Assembly (NCBI RefSeq): GCF_036924645.1
Contig: NZ_JAZHRX010000001.1
Span: forward strand, 6,785,501 to 6,849,500
Reading direction: 5' to 3'
Length of the DNA stretch: 64,000 nucleotides
Origin: Bradyrhizobium sp. AZCC 2176
GTDB taxonomy: Bacteria > Pseudomonadota > Alphaproteobacteria > Rhizobiales > Xanthobacteraceae
In this document: piece by piece, positions 16,805 to 24,770 of the stretch
How the letters are laid out: the number at the start of each line of letters is the position of its first letter
Position numbering within the stretch: the stretch's first letter is position 1
The notes under the pieces: generated by a model
What the model was told of the DNA's origin: nothing
Database searches by the model: none
Seen by the model: only the letters and a program-made list of their open reading frames with translations
Translations under genes and position numbers: made by a program

Positions 16805-17896
16805 TCAGATCGCGTATCGTTTGATGGCGGCTTCATCCCATTCGATGCCGGCGCCAAGGCGTTCGGGAATCTCGATTTCGCCGTTTCTGACCGCGAACGG
16901 CTCTTGGACAACCGGGTCGGCCCAGTCCTGCCACTCGAGCCAGTGCGCCGTTTCGGTAGCGCGCATCAGATGAGCTGCAAATTCCGGGTACAGATGCGTC
17001 GAAACCTGGATGCCGGCCGCGGCAGCAATCGGAACCGCCCGTAGCCAGCCGCTCACACCGCCAATCCGCATCAGGTCAGGCATCACGTAATCGCTGGCTC
17101 CCGAATGAACCGCCTTGTAGAGCTCACGGGGGCCATAGAAATTCTCGCCGAGCTGCACCGGCGTCTTGAGGTCCCGCGTCAATTGCGCGTAACCCGCCAG
17201 GTTGTCGTAGGCGATCGGCTCCTCCAGCCAATACAAGCCCTGTTCGTCGAGCGCATGACAGCGCTGCAACGCATCGCCCAGTGAAAGCCCCTGGTTGAAG
17301 TCGACCATGAGTTTTACGGAGTCACCTGCCCCCTGTCGAACCTCGCGGATCGCGGCGAGATCAGCAGCCGGTACGTCGCGACCAAGGCGAAGCTTTAATG
17401 CCGTGAAGCCACCTTCGGCGCAGAGCTCTGCTGCCTCTTTCGCCAATGTCGACACGTCGGTTAGCCACAGCCCGTTGCTGTTGTAGGCCGGCACCGGGCC
17501 GACGGTCCCGCCGAGCAGGCGCGCCAGCGGCAGTCCGGCCGCCTTCGCCAATGCGTCCCAGATCGCCATGTCGATCCCGGATATGGCGATCAATGCGGCG
17601 CCTTCATACCCGATCAGGCTTTGCGACCTCCGATTGGATTGGAAGGCATCGAGCGGCGCAATCGGCTTGCCGACGAGCGTCGCGCCAAGCGCTTGAACGA
17701 GCGCAATGATGCCCGCCAGCGCATCTTTCAGGTATGGCTCCAGATAGCTGCGTCCGACGACGCCCTCGCGCGTGTAAACGTCGATCAGGATCAGCGGCCA
17801 ATCGTTGAACCGACCGACTTTCGAAATGATCGGGCGCCGCAGCGGCAGCAAAACCGCTCGCGCATCGATAGACAGCAGCGTGAGCGATCCGCGCAT
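16805..17896 (-). CDS. Mandelate-racemase-like enolase-superfamily protein
   Basis: 363 residues, aligning over the whole length with mandelate racemase. Metal ligands are Asp199 (VDFNQ), Glu225 (WLEEP) and Glu251 (GENF). The His-Asp dyad is Asp274 (MPDLMRIGG) and His301 (STHLYPE), and Glu321 (HWLEWQD) is the electrophilic acid. The KxK motif, whose second Lys is the S-specific base of mandelate racemase, reads Lys168-Leu-Arg170 here. The enzyme therefore may abstract the alpha proton of only one enantiomer through His301, acting as a dehydratase or poor racemase on a hydroxy acid (inference). Divergent from a TetR gene, the likely regulator. Confidence 0.88.
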   Translation of the reverse strand: MRGSLTLLSIDARAVLLPLRRPIISKVGRFNDWPLILIDVYTREGVVGRSYLEPYLKDALAGIIALVQALGATLVGKPIAPLDAFQSNRRSQSLIGYEGAALIAISGIDMAIWDALAKAAGLPLARLLGGTVGPVPAYNSNGLWLTDVSTLAKEAAELCAEGGFTALKLRLGRDVPAADLAAIREVRQGAGDSVKLMVDFNQGLSLGDALQRCHALDEQGLYWLEEPIAYDNLAGYAQLTRDLKTPVQLGENFYGPRELYKAVHSGASDYVMPDLMRIGGVSGWLRAVPIAAAAGIQVSTHLYPEFAAHLMRATETAHWLEWQDWADPVVQEPFAVRNGEIEIPERLGAGIEWDEAAIKRYAI

Positions 17897-17988
17897 GGAA
17901 TCGGGTCCCAGTCCGCATCGGACGGATTTATCTGACGGCAGCGGTATTCCGATGTAAATTCACTTCTCGGTATACCAAGGGGCGAGCT

Positions 17989-18579
17989 ATGAGACGATCG
18001 GCTGCGCAGACGCGACTACATATTCTCGACGCCGCTTATGGACTGTTTTGGCGCCAGGGCTTCCTCAGAGTCTCCATGGACGCGATTGCGGCCCGGGCCG
18101 GCATCACCAAACGGGCGCTGTATCAACATTTTCGGAGCAAAGATGCGCTGATGGCGGCTACTCTGGCGTATTCCAGCGAGTTGGTGATCGAGCGACTAAG
18201 ACAATTCCAGAAGCCGGTCACCACGGGCGACGAACTGATCGAGAGTTACTTCGCTCAGCTCCGTGAATGGGCGAAGAAGCCGAAATATTCCGGAGGGGGT
18301 TTCACGCGTGCCGTAGTTGAACTCGCCGATCTGCGCGGCCACCCTGCTCGTGCAATTGCGCGAAAGCACAAGTCCGCAGTCGAACAATGGCTCGCCGACG
18401 AACTAGCCTCCACGGGAATTCTCTCGCCCGGCGACCGCGCACGGGAGATCATGCTGCTAACGGAGGGCGCCATGGCGCTCATGCTCATCCATGGCGATCC
18501 AGGCTGGGCGAACTCAGCTGCGCAGGCGGCAAAAAGGCTGCTCCAAACACGCCAAGCTCTCGCATCACACCGCCGCTAA
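17989..18579 (+). CDS. TetR-family transcription regulator
   Basis: 196 residues, normal TetR length. N-terminal HTH at about 8-55 (ILDAAYGLFWRQGFLRVSMD, AGITKRALYQHFRSKDAL) and an all-helical ligand domain. AAGGGG precedes the ATG. It is divergent from the enolase gene; the 92-bp gap contains GGTATACC (17969-17976) and a half copy GGTAT (17943), possible operator elements. The ligand is probably related to the enolase substrate (inference). Confidence 0.88.
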   Translation: MRRSAAQTRLHILDAAYGLFWRQGFLRVSMDAIAARAGITKRALYQHFRSKDALMAATLAYSSELVIERLRQFQKPVTTGDELIESYFAQLREWAKKPKYSGGGFTRAVVELADLRGHPARAIARKHKSAVEQWLADELASTGILSPGDRAREIMLLTEGAMALMLIHGDPGWANSAAQAAKRLLQTRQALASHRR

Positions 18580-19104
18580 TGGCACATCGCGTCGGTCGCG
18601 AAACTGGCCGGCATGACCGCTATTGTGGGGCAACCGGACCACCCTGCGAAGTCGGGAACGCAACTGCGCATCAGGCGTAGCGCAAAATCGCTGGCGTCGC
18701 GGCTTTGCCGATTGGAGCGAGTAGTGGGCCGCGGCATCATAGGGCAACGGCGAACGAATAGTGCCCATCTTCATCGGCCGCGGCGCGCCACTTCGGAATA
18801 CGCGATTGACACCAAGATGCGCCAATTTCCCGATGCAAGACGTCAAGCGATACAGAGCGCGAATTAAATTCACCGTAGTTCGCGGCGTGGGTCGGGGACT
18901 TGCGCATTCGAGCGAGAGGTAGGACCGCGGATGGCAGCGCTAAACGGGTATCCTCAAAACCTACGATTCTAGCCGCGACCGCGCGCGACGCCGGCATGAA
19001 GGACCCCGAAGGATCGCGAACTTCGCCGTCGTAAAGTCTGGCAAGGCAGCTTCCTCGTGAGACGCCCCCTTGCCAGAGAAGGTCTTATGAACGCGATGTC
19101 GCTT
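18580..19104. other. Intergenic with repeat copy 3, no gene
   Basis: Apart from the palindromic repeat (18635-18790) nothing with coding character or a ribosome site is visible. Confidence 0.4.
18635..18790. repeat. Palindromic repeat, copy 3 of 7
   Basis: The longest version: left part GGACCACCCTGCGAAGTCGG and GGCGTAGCGCAAAATCGC, then core 18735-18790 with the same TAGTGCCCATCTTCATCGG spacer. One arm carries substitutions (GGGCAACGGC against GCCGCGGCGC). Confidence 0.8.
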
Positions 19105-19563
19105 TCACTGCATGAAGCCTTCGGCGAGGACCTTCCCGGTCACCAGGCTCGCGGTCCCCACACCCCAGATCTGTCGCTCATTGACCCAGGCATAGTCCTT
19201 CGACGCGGTGGAGAGGCGGACGTTTGCGAAGATGTCGAGCACCGGCTCGCCGGGTCGCGGCGCCGCCTGGCCGTCGCCAGACAACGCGATCCGGTGGCCG
19301 TCGTCGGTTTCGATGATCAGGTGCAGGTCGAGGTCCATGCGCCCATCCGCGCGCACCCGCACATAGTCGACGCCGTGCGCATGGCCCGCGAGGCGGCCCT
19401 TGTATCGCCCATCGACCGCAAGGTCGAACCGGGCTCCGTGTAGTGGAATCGCTTCCTGGCCGGCAAGGATGGCGTCCATGCTCACACCGTAGTCGGTGAC
19501 TCCAGTGATATCGAGTTCCATGTCGTAAATCTTCTCGCCCCTCATTGCAGTATTTTGAGGCAT
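19105..19563 (-). CDS. DUF3237-family protein
   Basis: 152 residues from ATG 19563. The sequence follows the DUF3237 pattern: an N-terminal strand with MELDITG, GARFDLAVDGRYKGRLAGHA, YVRVRADGRMDLDLHLIIET, then YAWVNERQIWGVGTASL near the end. The family forms small beta-barrel proteins of unknown biochemical role, often near oxidative degradation genes. The frame is open upstream but without coding character. It stands alone between repeat-bearing intergenic regions. Confidence 0.75.
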   Translation of the reverse strand: MPQNTAMRGEKIYDMELDITGVTDYGVSMDAILAGQEAIPLHGARFDLAVDGRYKGRLAGHAHGVDYVRVRADGRMDLDLHLIIETDDGHRIALSGDGQAAPRPGEPVLDIFANVRLSTASKDYAWVNERQIWGVGTASLVTGKVLAEGFMQ

Positions 19564-20233
19564 TGCATTTCTCTGAGTTATACCGTGCCTTTGGTTCCAG
19601 CGGATGGACAGTTCACTCAAGCGATGAGTGTCACCGCCGCCACCAGTCAGTCGAATGGGGAGCGGCAGTTTCGACACATTCTGCGGATTTTTTTGCGCCT
19701 AGCTGAGTTCGGCGAGCCGGCCCTCAAGGGGCGGATCAGTCACCGAGGCGCAGCCTCGCGGATGCGAGGGGGTCAAACAATAGTCCTCGATCTTGTATCG
19801 AGGATTGCCTGAACGCCGTGTGGCAGACGCTTCGTCATCGCGGCAGATTGACTTCGCGTCCGGTGGGAGCGCAAGCCCATCAGAAGTAGTGCCCCAGAGA
19901 AGGGCGGCGAATACTTGTATGTCCAGGCGCGGTTTCGGCCAAGCGATCATAGCGCCACGGCGAAGGAGTAGTGCCCATCTTCATCGGCCGTGGCGCGCCA
20001 CTTCGGTACAAAGCAACACCGCAGTACCCTATGCTCTCCGTTTCCGCGCCACCATCGCGCAATTGTAAAGCGCCCATGGCCCTGCCCAACAACGGGCTCA
20101 CGGCCTCATCATGATCGGGCTGCGAATCCCCTGCGGCATGCCGGCGACAATCGCGGGGCTGGAAGCGTGCGAGGCGCTCACCCAGTACGTACGCCAAGCG
20201 GCTGGTGTTGACGCCTGAGCGTTTTGCCGCCAT
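19564..20233. other. Intergenic with repeat copy 4, no gene
   Basis: Besides the palindromic repeat at 19945-20000 no gene can be supported. The right end is the promoter side of the thrS leader. Confidence 0.4.
19945..20000. repeat. Palindromic repeat, copy 4 of 7
   Basis: Best-preserved core: GCGCCACGGC and GCCGTGGCGC arms around GAAGGAGTAGTGCCCATCTT. The continuation GCGCCACTTCGGTACAAA (19995-20012) is identical to 8112-8129 inside the serine recombinase gene. Confidence 0.85.
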
Positions 20234-20320
20234 ATGCAGAGTATGAACAAGCTTCGATCAGCCGCATCGACCACCACGGCGACCGCTTACGGCGGATCGC
20301 CTGCTGGTTGTGCGCGCTAG
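20234..20320 (+). CDS. Threonine-rich leader peptide of thrS attenuator
   Basis: A 28-codon frame (ATG 20234, second ATG 20243, TAG 20318-20320) encodes MQSMNKLRSAAS followed by Thr-Thr-Thr-Ala-Thr at 20270-20284 and ends in GGSPAGCAR. Four threonine codons in five, all ACC or ACG, lie 108 bases before a threonyl-tRNA synthetase start and just before an intrinsic terminator. The Thr codons themselves form the first arm of a hairpin (see the attenuator entry). An in-frame stop directly upstream closes the frame. No strong Shine-Dalgarno is visible. As in trp, his or thr leaders, the peptide would have no function of its own; ribosome stalling at Thr codons would be the signal (inference). Confidence 0.7.
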   Translation: MQSMNKLRSAASTTTATAYGGSPAGCAR

Positions 20321-20383
20321 AGACAAGCGTACTTCACCCAGAAAAGGCCCCGCCGGCGACGGACGGGGCCTTTTCCGGTTTTT
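20270..20383 (+). promoter_or_regulatory. Transcription attenuator upstream of thrS
   Basis: Arm 1 (20270-20282, ACCACCACGGCGA, the Thr codons) pairs with arm 2 (20297-20308, TCGCCTGCTGGT). Arm 2 with its left flank (20291-20302, GGCGGATCGCCT) can instead pair with arm 3 (20345-20354, AGGCCCCGCC), the left side of the terminator. When the ribosome stalls on Thr codons, arm 1 is covered, 2:3 forms and transcription continues; otherwise 1:2 and the terminator 3:4 form. Pairings were found by eye; free energies were not computed. Confidence 0.7.
20342..20383 (+). terminator. Intrinsic terminator of the thrS leader
   Basis: AAAAGGCCCCG (20342-20352) is perfectly complementary to CGGGGCCTTTT (20364-20374) across an 11-base loop, with a second T run at 20379-20383. 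It lies between the leader stop and the thrS ATG, so it is an attenuator rather than an end-of-gene terminator. Confidence 0.85.
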
Positions 20384-20427
20384 GATGGTCCCCGTCCGCG
20401 CTTTTTCCCATCACAAGGAACACAGCC

Positions 20428-21639
20428 ATGGACGATCTCGACCACAGAAATCTCGGCGTGAAGCTCAAACTCTGGCACCTTCAGGAAGATGCGCCGGGCA
20501 TGGTGTTCTGGCATCCGCGCGGCAACGCGGTCTACCGGGTGCTGGAGGACTATGTCCGGCGCAAGATGCGCCGAGCCGGTTATGCCGAGGTCCGGACGCC
20601 ACAACTTCTGCCGCAGGAGCTCTGGGGCCGCAGCGGCCACTGGGACAAGTTCGGCGAGCACATGTTCCGGGTCGACGACGGCGAGTTGGCGATGGCGCTG
20701 AAACCGATGTCGTGCCCGTGCCACGTGCAGATCTTCAACAAGGGGCTGCGCTCGTGGCGAGAGCTTCCGATCCGCTATGCCGAGTTCGGCGCTTGCCACC
20801 GCAATGAGCCTTCCGGTTCGCTCCACGGCATCATGCGGACGCGTGCCTTCGAGCAGGATGACGCCCATGTGTTCTGCCGCGAGCAGGACGTGGAGGGCGA
20901 AGTCGCGTGCTTCATCGCCCTGCTGGGCGAGGTCTATCGCGACCTCGGTTTTCCCCACTACGAGGTGGCGCTGGCCACGCGGCCGGCGATGCGCGCCGGC
21001 GACGACGCGACCTGGGACTGGTCAGAGACAAAGCTCGGCGATGCCGCCAGGCAATGCGGCCTCGCGCCTCAAATCAATCCCGGCGAGGGCGCGTTCTACG
21101 GACCGAAGCTGGAATTCGCGCTGCGCGACCGGCTAGGACGATCCTGGCAGTGCGGCACGGTGCAGCTTGACGGCGTGCTGCCGCAGCGGCTCGAGGCGTC
21201 CTACGTCGCCCCCGACGGCAGCCGCGCGAGGCCCCTGATGATCCACCACGCCATCTTCGGATCGCTCAGTCGCATGATCGCGATCCTGCTCGAGCACCAT
21301 GGCGGTGTGCTTCCGTTCTGGCTGTCGCCGGACCAGGTCGCGGTCGCGCCGATCTCGAAAGACCAGGCCGGATACGGCGCGGACGTGCTGGCGGCGTTCG
21401 AGGATGCCGGGATCCGGGCCGTTGCCTATGACGGTGCCGATACTCTTTCGCGGCGCATCGTGGCGGCGCATGAAATGGCGGTGCCGGTGATGGCTATCGT
21501 CGGCGGGCGCGAGATGAGGGACGGCCGGGTGAGCCTGCGCGAGAGCGACGGCTCACAGGCCGACGTTCCGCTGGCCGAGGCGGTGTCCCGCCTGCAGGCG
21601 AGGGCCAGGCCCGGCGCCGTTGTGGCTCAACCCTTGTAA
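20428..21639 (+). CDS. thrS: Threonyl-tRNA synthetase lacking TGS and editing domains
   Basis: 403 residues, about 240 shorter than normal bacterial ThrRS. It begins exactly where the catalytic core begins (DHRNLGVKLKLWHLQEDAPG). Class II motifs are intact: motif 2 region FGACHRNEPSGSLHG, the zinc ligands Cys96 (MSCPCHV), His147 (QDDAHVF) and His272 (MIHHAIFG), motif 3 with FGSLSRM, and a C-terminal anticodon-binding domain from about residue 300. It should charge tRNA-Thr in the cytoplasm but cannot remove mischarged Ser in cis. AAGGAACACAGCC precedes the ATG, and the gene is led by a Thr-codon attenuator. It stands alone, so it is probably an extra copy beside a full-length thrS elsewhere, perhaps for starvation or inhibitor resistance (inference). 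Confidence 0.9.
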   Translation: MDDLDHRNLGVKLKLWHLQEDAPGMVFWHPRGNAVYRVLEDYVRRKMRRAGYAEVRTPQLLPQELWGRSGHWDKFGEHMFRVDDGELAMALKPMSCPCHVQIFNKGLRSWRELPIRYAEFGACHRNEPSGSLHGIMRTRAFEQDDAHVFCREQDVEGEVACFIALLGEVYRDLGFPHYEVALATRPAMRAGDDATWDWSETKLGDAARQCGLAPQINPGEGAFYGPKLEFALRDRLGRSWQCGTVQLDGVLPQRLEASYVAPDGSRARPLMIHHAIFGSLSRMIAILLEHHGGVLPFWLSPDQVAVAPISKDQAGYGADVLAAFEDAGIRAVAYDGADTLSRRIVAAHEMAVPVMAIVGGREMRDGRVSLRESDGSQADVPLAEAVSRLQARARPGAVVAQPL

Positions 21640-21800
21640 AACGTGCCTCAGGCGCCGCATCCCTGGTGTGCCGGGCGTCGGCGCCGCGCCCGCGGACGCA
21701 GGATCCCAGGCGAGCAGGCCCAAGGAAGAGCGCGGTGTGTCGCCTGCTGGCCCATCGTGATCTCGGGATTGATCAAGAAGGCCGCTATCGAAGGGCACCC

Positions 21801-21936
21801 GGACCGCCTGCGAAATCGGAAAGAACGCCGCCCACGAGGCGTAGCGAAAAATCGCAGGGCATCCCGGATTATGCGGCCGGAGCGCGCAGCCGGCCGCCGC
21901 ATCATAGCGCCAAGGCGTCATCGGCCGTGGCGCGCC
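21801..21936. repeat. Palindromic repeat, copy 5 of 7, shortened
   Basis: Left part GGACCGCCTGCGAAATCGG and GGCGTAGCGAAAAATCGC matches copy 3. The core (21900-21936) lost most of the spacer, joining CCAAGGCG to TCATCGGCCGTGGCGCGCC. The 370-bp gap 21640-22006 contains nothing else. Confidence 0.75.
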
Positions 21937-22006
21937 TGCCGGTTTTTGCGCTTTCAGCGGCGACAAGCGGGGTCCCGCTGCCCGAAACTGTCAACGATCA
22001 TCTCGG

Positions 22007-24139
22007 CTAGGAAGCTCGTTTAGTTACCAATCGGCCTCTTTGCTCCCACGGTCCGGCATTCAGGACTGCGCTCGCTACCTTCCCGCTCGAATCCCTTACG
22101 AAGGTGATCCGCGTGTGGTACCCGTCGTCGACATGAAATTCGCGTTCGGATATGGCTTTTAGGCGGACAGGTTTGCCCTTCTCGAAATCCAGGATCGGCC
22201 AAGGTCCGGTCGCCTCCGCAACCAAATTCCCGGCGTCGATCCTGACCTGCAACTCGACACCAGGAACATAGATCGGCGCCCGCGTAACAGCGATCTCGAT
22301 CGGAGCAACCTGCGCACGCGTGATTTTCAGCCGGGTTTGCGAATTGACCGGGCCTCGCAACCTCGCGATGACCTGGCTCAACGTAAGACCCTTGACGGGG
22401 GTGCCGTCAATTTCCGTGATGATATCACCCGGTTTCAATCCAGCCTCAGCCGAGGGCGAGTTATCAAGAGGGCGAATAATTCGCGCGCTGCTGCTTTTCA
22501 ATTCGATATCGGCGCCGATCCCGGAAAAGTTGCTGACAGGACTCATCCTGTCCCGCGAGCTCGATGACTGTCCGAAATCGTATTTGCCGACGAGTTCATC
22601 GAGCGCGACTTGATCGGTCGCCGCGGTTGCGGATATCGGCGCGTCGCGGTCGGGAACCAGGAAGGCTCCGTAGGTCAGGTTGCGAAACGGACGCGTGAAA
22701 CGGCCGTAGTCGGTCGCAACCTGGATGAGTTGTATAGCGATCAGCTGCTCCGCCGGATCGACCCAGAAATAGGTTCCCCAGAGGCCGCTCCAGGTGTAGC
22801 TGCCGACCGATCCGGGCACCCAGCTCGAGGCCGCATCGCTACGGATCCCGAAGCCGAGCCCGAAGGTCGCGCTGCCCCGCGGCCCCATGTCGCCGCCGGT
22901 GAATTGGATGTCTGATGGCAGCGAGTTCGTGGTCATCCGGCGGACGGTGGCGGGCGAAAGGATGCGCACCCCGTCGAGCTCACCACCGTTGAGCAGCATC
23001 TGGCCGAACCGCAGATAGTCCGCGGCCGTCGACACCAGCCCGCCGCCGCCCGAGAACAGCGTGGTCGGCTTGGTGACGTCCCGGTCAGGGCGAATCCATG
23101 CGCCAACCGGCGCGTCGACCAGGCGGGCGAGCTTCTCCGGCGGCACCCAGAAACCGGTATCGATCATGCCGAGCGGCCTGAACAGGCGGCCGTCGAGAAA
23201 CTGGTCCAGCGGTCGGCCTGAAGCGACCTCGATCACTCGCCCCAGAACGTCAGAGCTGTGGCCATATTCCCAGACCTCGCCGGGCTGATGGGCGAGCGGA
23301 AGCCGCGCCAGTCGGGACACGAAGTCCTTCAAAGTGCCGTCACGTGCCAAGCCTTTGTCGTACAGCCCACTGTCGCGGTAGAGCTGGTGCACGGCCGTAT
23401 CGCCGCCTTCGTAGACGAGGCCGGATGTGTGACGCAGCAGGTCCTCGACGGTCATCGGGCGCTTCTGCGGCTCAAGCGTGAGCCTGCTTTGTCCGCTCGC
23501 CGGATCGGTGGTCTCGACACCGACCATCATGTCCTTCAGCTCGGGAAGATAGTGGTGGACCGGGGCGGCGAGATCGAGCTTTCCCTCCTCGACCAGGATC
23601 ATGGCGGCCACGCTGGTGACCGGCTTGGTCATCGAAGCGATCCAGAAGATTGCGTCGGCCTGCAGCGGGATGGTCTTGGCGCGGTCACGATAGCCGGCGG
23701 CGCGCAGATACGCGACCTTGCCGTTGCGGGCGATCGCCGCAACCGCACCCGAGAAGGCGCCGGCGTCAATCTGCGTCTGCTGCCAGGCCGCTATCCGCGT
23801 CAGCCGCGTCGAGGAGAATTCGAGCGCTTGGGGATCGCTTACCGGCGCGACGTCGTATGCAAACCCCCGCCACACGGCGAACACCGCGACAAGGAGGACG
23901 AACATCGGGGCGGCACGTCCCCAAACCGACTTCGGAATGTTGCGCGAGATGAGACTGAGCATGAGATCTTCCCCGATGTGCAGCCAAAGCGCTGCCTTCG
24001 ACGATGACGCGTTTTCATGGTCCTCGAAGTTCTGGAGCATTTCCGCACGATGCCGTGCCAGGAAATCCGGCGCATATAGTCTCAAGAGGAACCCGTACAC
24101 CGCCAGAGAACGAGACCGGGTCTTCCTGATATGCGCCAT
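22007..24139 (-). CDS. Serine beta-lactamase-like hydrolase with PDZ domain
   Basis: 710 residues from ATG 24139, four bases after the PadR stop; an in-frame ATG at 24181 overlapping PadR is the alternative. The N-terminus (FLLRLYAPDFLARHRAEMLQ, about 15-35) resembles the cytoplasmic prefix domain of PadR-associated ABC-type permeases. One membrane helix follows (APMFVLLVAVFAVWRGFAY, about 77-95). A serine hydrolase domain (about 110-510) has the SxxK nucleophile ASMTKPV and a Tyr motif YGHSSDV. A PDZ domain lies at about 555-620 (NSPSAEAGLKPGDIITEIDG), then a C-terminal beta domain. Probably anchored in the inner membrane with the hydrolase in the periplasm, acting on peptidoglycan peptides or esters (inference). 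The PadR pairing points to stress-induced expression. Confidence 0.82.
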   Translation of the reverse strand: MAHIRKTRSRSLAVYGFLLRLYAPDFLARHRAEMLQNFEDHENASSSKAALWLHIGEDLMLSLISRNIPKSVWGRAAPMFVLLVAVFAVWRGFAYDVAPVSDPQALEFSSTRLTRIAAWQQTQIDAGAFSGAVAAIARNGKVAYLRAAGYRDRAKTIPLQADAIFWIASMTKPVTSVAAMILVEEGKLDLAAPVHHYLPELKDMMVGVETTDPASGQSRLTLEPQKRPMTVEDLLRHTSGLVYEGGDTAVHQLYRDSGLYDKGLARDGTLKDFVSRLARLPLAHQPGEVWEYGHSSDVLGRVIEVASGRPLDQFLDGRLFRPLGMIDTGFWVPPEKLARLVDAPVGAWIRPDRDVTKPTTLFSGGGGLVSTAADYLRFGQMLLNGGELDGVRILSPATVRRMTTNSLPSDIQFTGGDMGPRGSATFGLGFGIRSDAASSWVPGSVGSYTWSGLWGTYFWVDPAEQLIAIQLIQVATDYGRFTRPFRNLTYGAFLVPDRDAPISATAATDQVALDELVGKYDFGQSSSSRDRMSPVSNFSGIGADIELKSSSARIIRPLDNSPSAEAGLKPGDIITEIDGTPVKGLTLSQVIARLRGPVNSQTRLKITRAQVAPIEIAVTRAPIYVPGVELQVRIDAGNLVAEATGPWPILDFEKGKPVRLKAISEREFHVDDGYHTRITFVRDSSGKVASAVLNAGPWEQRGRLVTKRAS

Positions 24140-24143
24140 CGCG

Positions 24144-24467
24144 TCACGCGGTCCCCAGTTGGCGGCGCGCGACAACGGCAAGATGTGACAGACGCTCTGT
24201 TTCCGCTCGGAGCGTCGCCAGCCCGCACGCTGTGAGTTTGTAATAGATTCTGCGCGGGTCCCGCGTGTTGCCCTGCGTCACGAGACCGGCTTCGATCATG
24301 CGGTCCAGCGAGCCGTACAACGTTCCCGGCCCCATTTTGACGGCACCTTGGGAGTCCGATTTAACCTGTTGCATGATGTCGTAGCCGTGTCGCTCTTGAC
24401 CGACGAGGGCCAGCAGAATGTGGAACACGGCGGGCGTCAGCGGCAACTGGGGTTCGGATTTGCTCAT
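24144..24467 (-). CDS. PadR-family transcription regulator
   Basis: 107 residues: winged HTH with LTPAVFHILLALVGQERHGY, DIMQQVKSDSQG, MGPGTLYGSLDRMIEAGLVT and YYKLTACGLATLRAE, the short PadR-s2 type without the extended C-terminal dimer helix pair. It starts the operon with the serine hydrolase. A perfect 8-bp inverted repeat lies 12 bases before its ATG, consistent with autorepression. Confidence 0.9.
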   Translation of the reverse strand: MSKSEPQLPLTPAVFHILLALVGQERHGYDIMQQVKSDSQGAVKMGPGTLYGSLDRMIEAGLVTQGNTRDPRRIYYKLTACGLATLRAETERLSHLAVVARRQLGTA

Positions 24468-24478
24468 ACGAATTTATA

Positions 24479-24497
24479 TATATCCGCGACGGATATA
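24479..24497. promoter_or_regulatory. PadR operator candidate TATATCCG-CGA-CGGATATA
   Basis: Perfect inverted repeat of 8 bp with a 3-base centre, immediately upstream of the padR ATG and overlapping an AT-rich -10-like sequence. Assignment to the adjacent PadR is inference. Confidence 0.65.
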
Positions 24498-24571
24498 GTC
24501 AAGGTTGGATTCGTAGCGAAGGGTCGTAGACCGTCGCAGATTTGCGCATAGCAGCGCGCGCCGCACCGCGC

Positions 24572-24623
24572 CATCATAGCGCTACGGCGAAGCAATAGTG
24601 CCCTCATCGGCCGTGGCGCGCCA
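24572..24623. repeat. Palindromic repeat, copy 6 of 7
   Basis: CATCATAGCGCTACGGCGAA, shortened spacer, CTCATCGGCCGTGGCGCGCCA. Lies between the divergent padR and higA units. Confidence 0.8.
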
Positions 24624-24719
24624 CTCTTCGCTAGAGCACGCCACGGCCCGCGTAAGGGACCGTTCCTGCGCTGTCACTCCCACGATCAGACTGCTGCACT
24701 GAGACCGCGACGGTGCCCC

Positions 24720-24770
24720 GTATCATTGAATGATACGCCAGCATTTGATTTCCGTATCATTCAATGATAC
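24720..24770. promoter_or_regulatory. Twin 17-bp palindromic operators before higA
   Basis: GTATCATTGAATGATAC (24720-24736) and GTATCATTCAATGATAC (24754-24770) are each perfect palindromes with one central base and are exact reverse complements of one another. Centres are 34 bp apart, about three helical turns, so two HigA dimers could bind one face. The second one contains the ATG of the toxin remnant. Confidence 0.75.

Noticed and set aside
20310..20807. Plus-strand frame overlapping the thrS start
   Set aside because: Different frame from thrS, crosses the terminator and has no motif.
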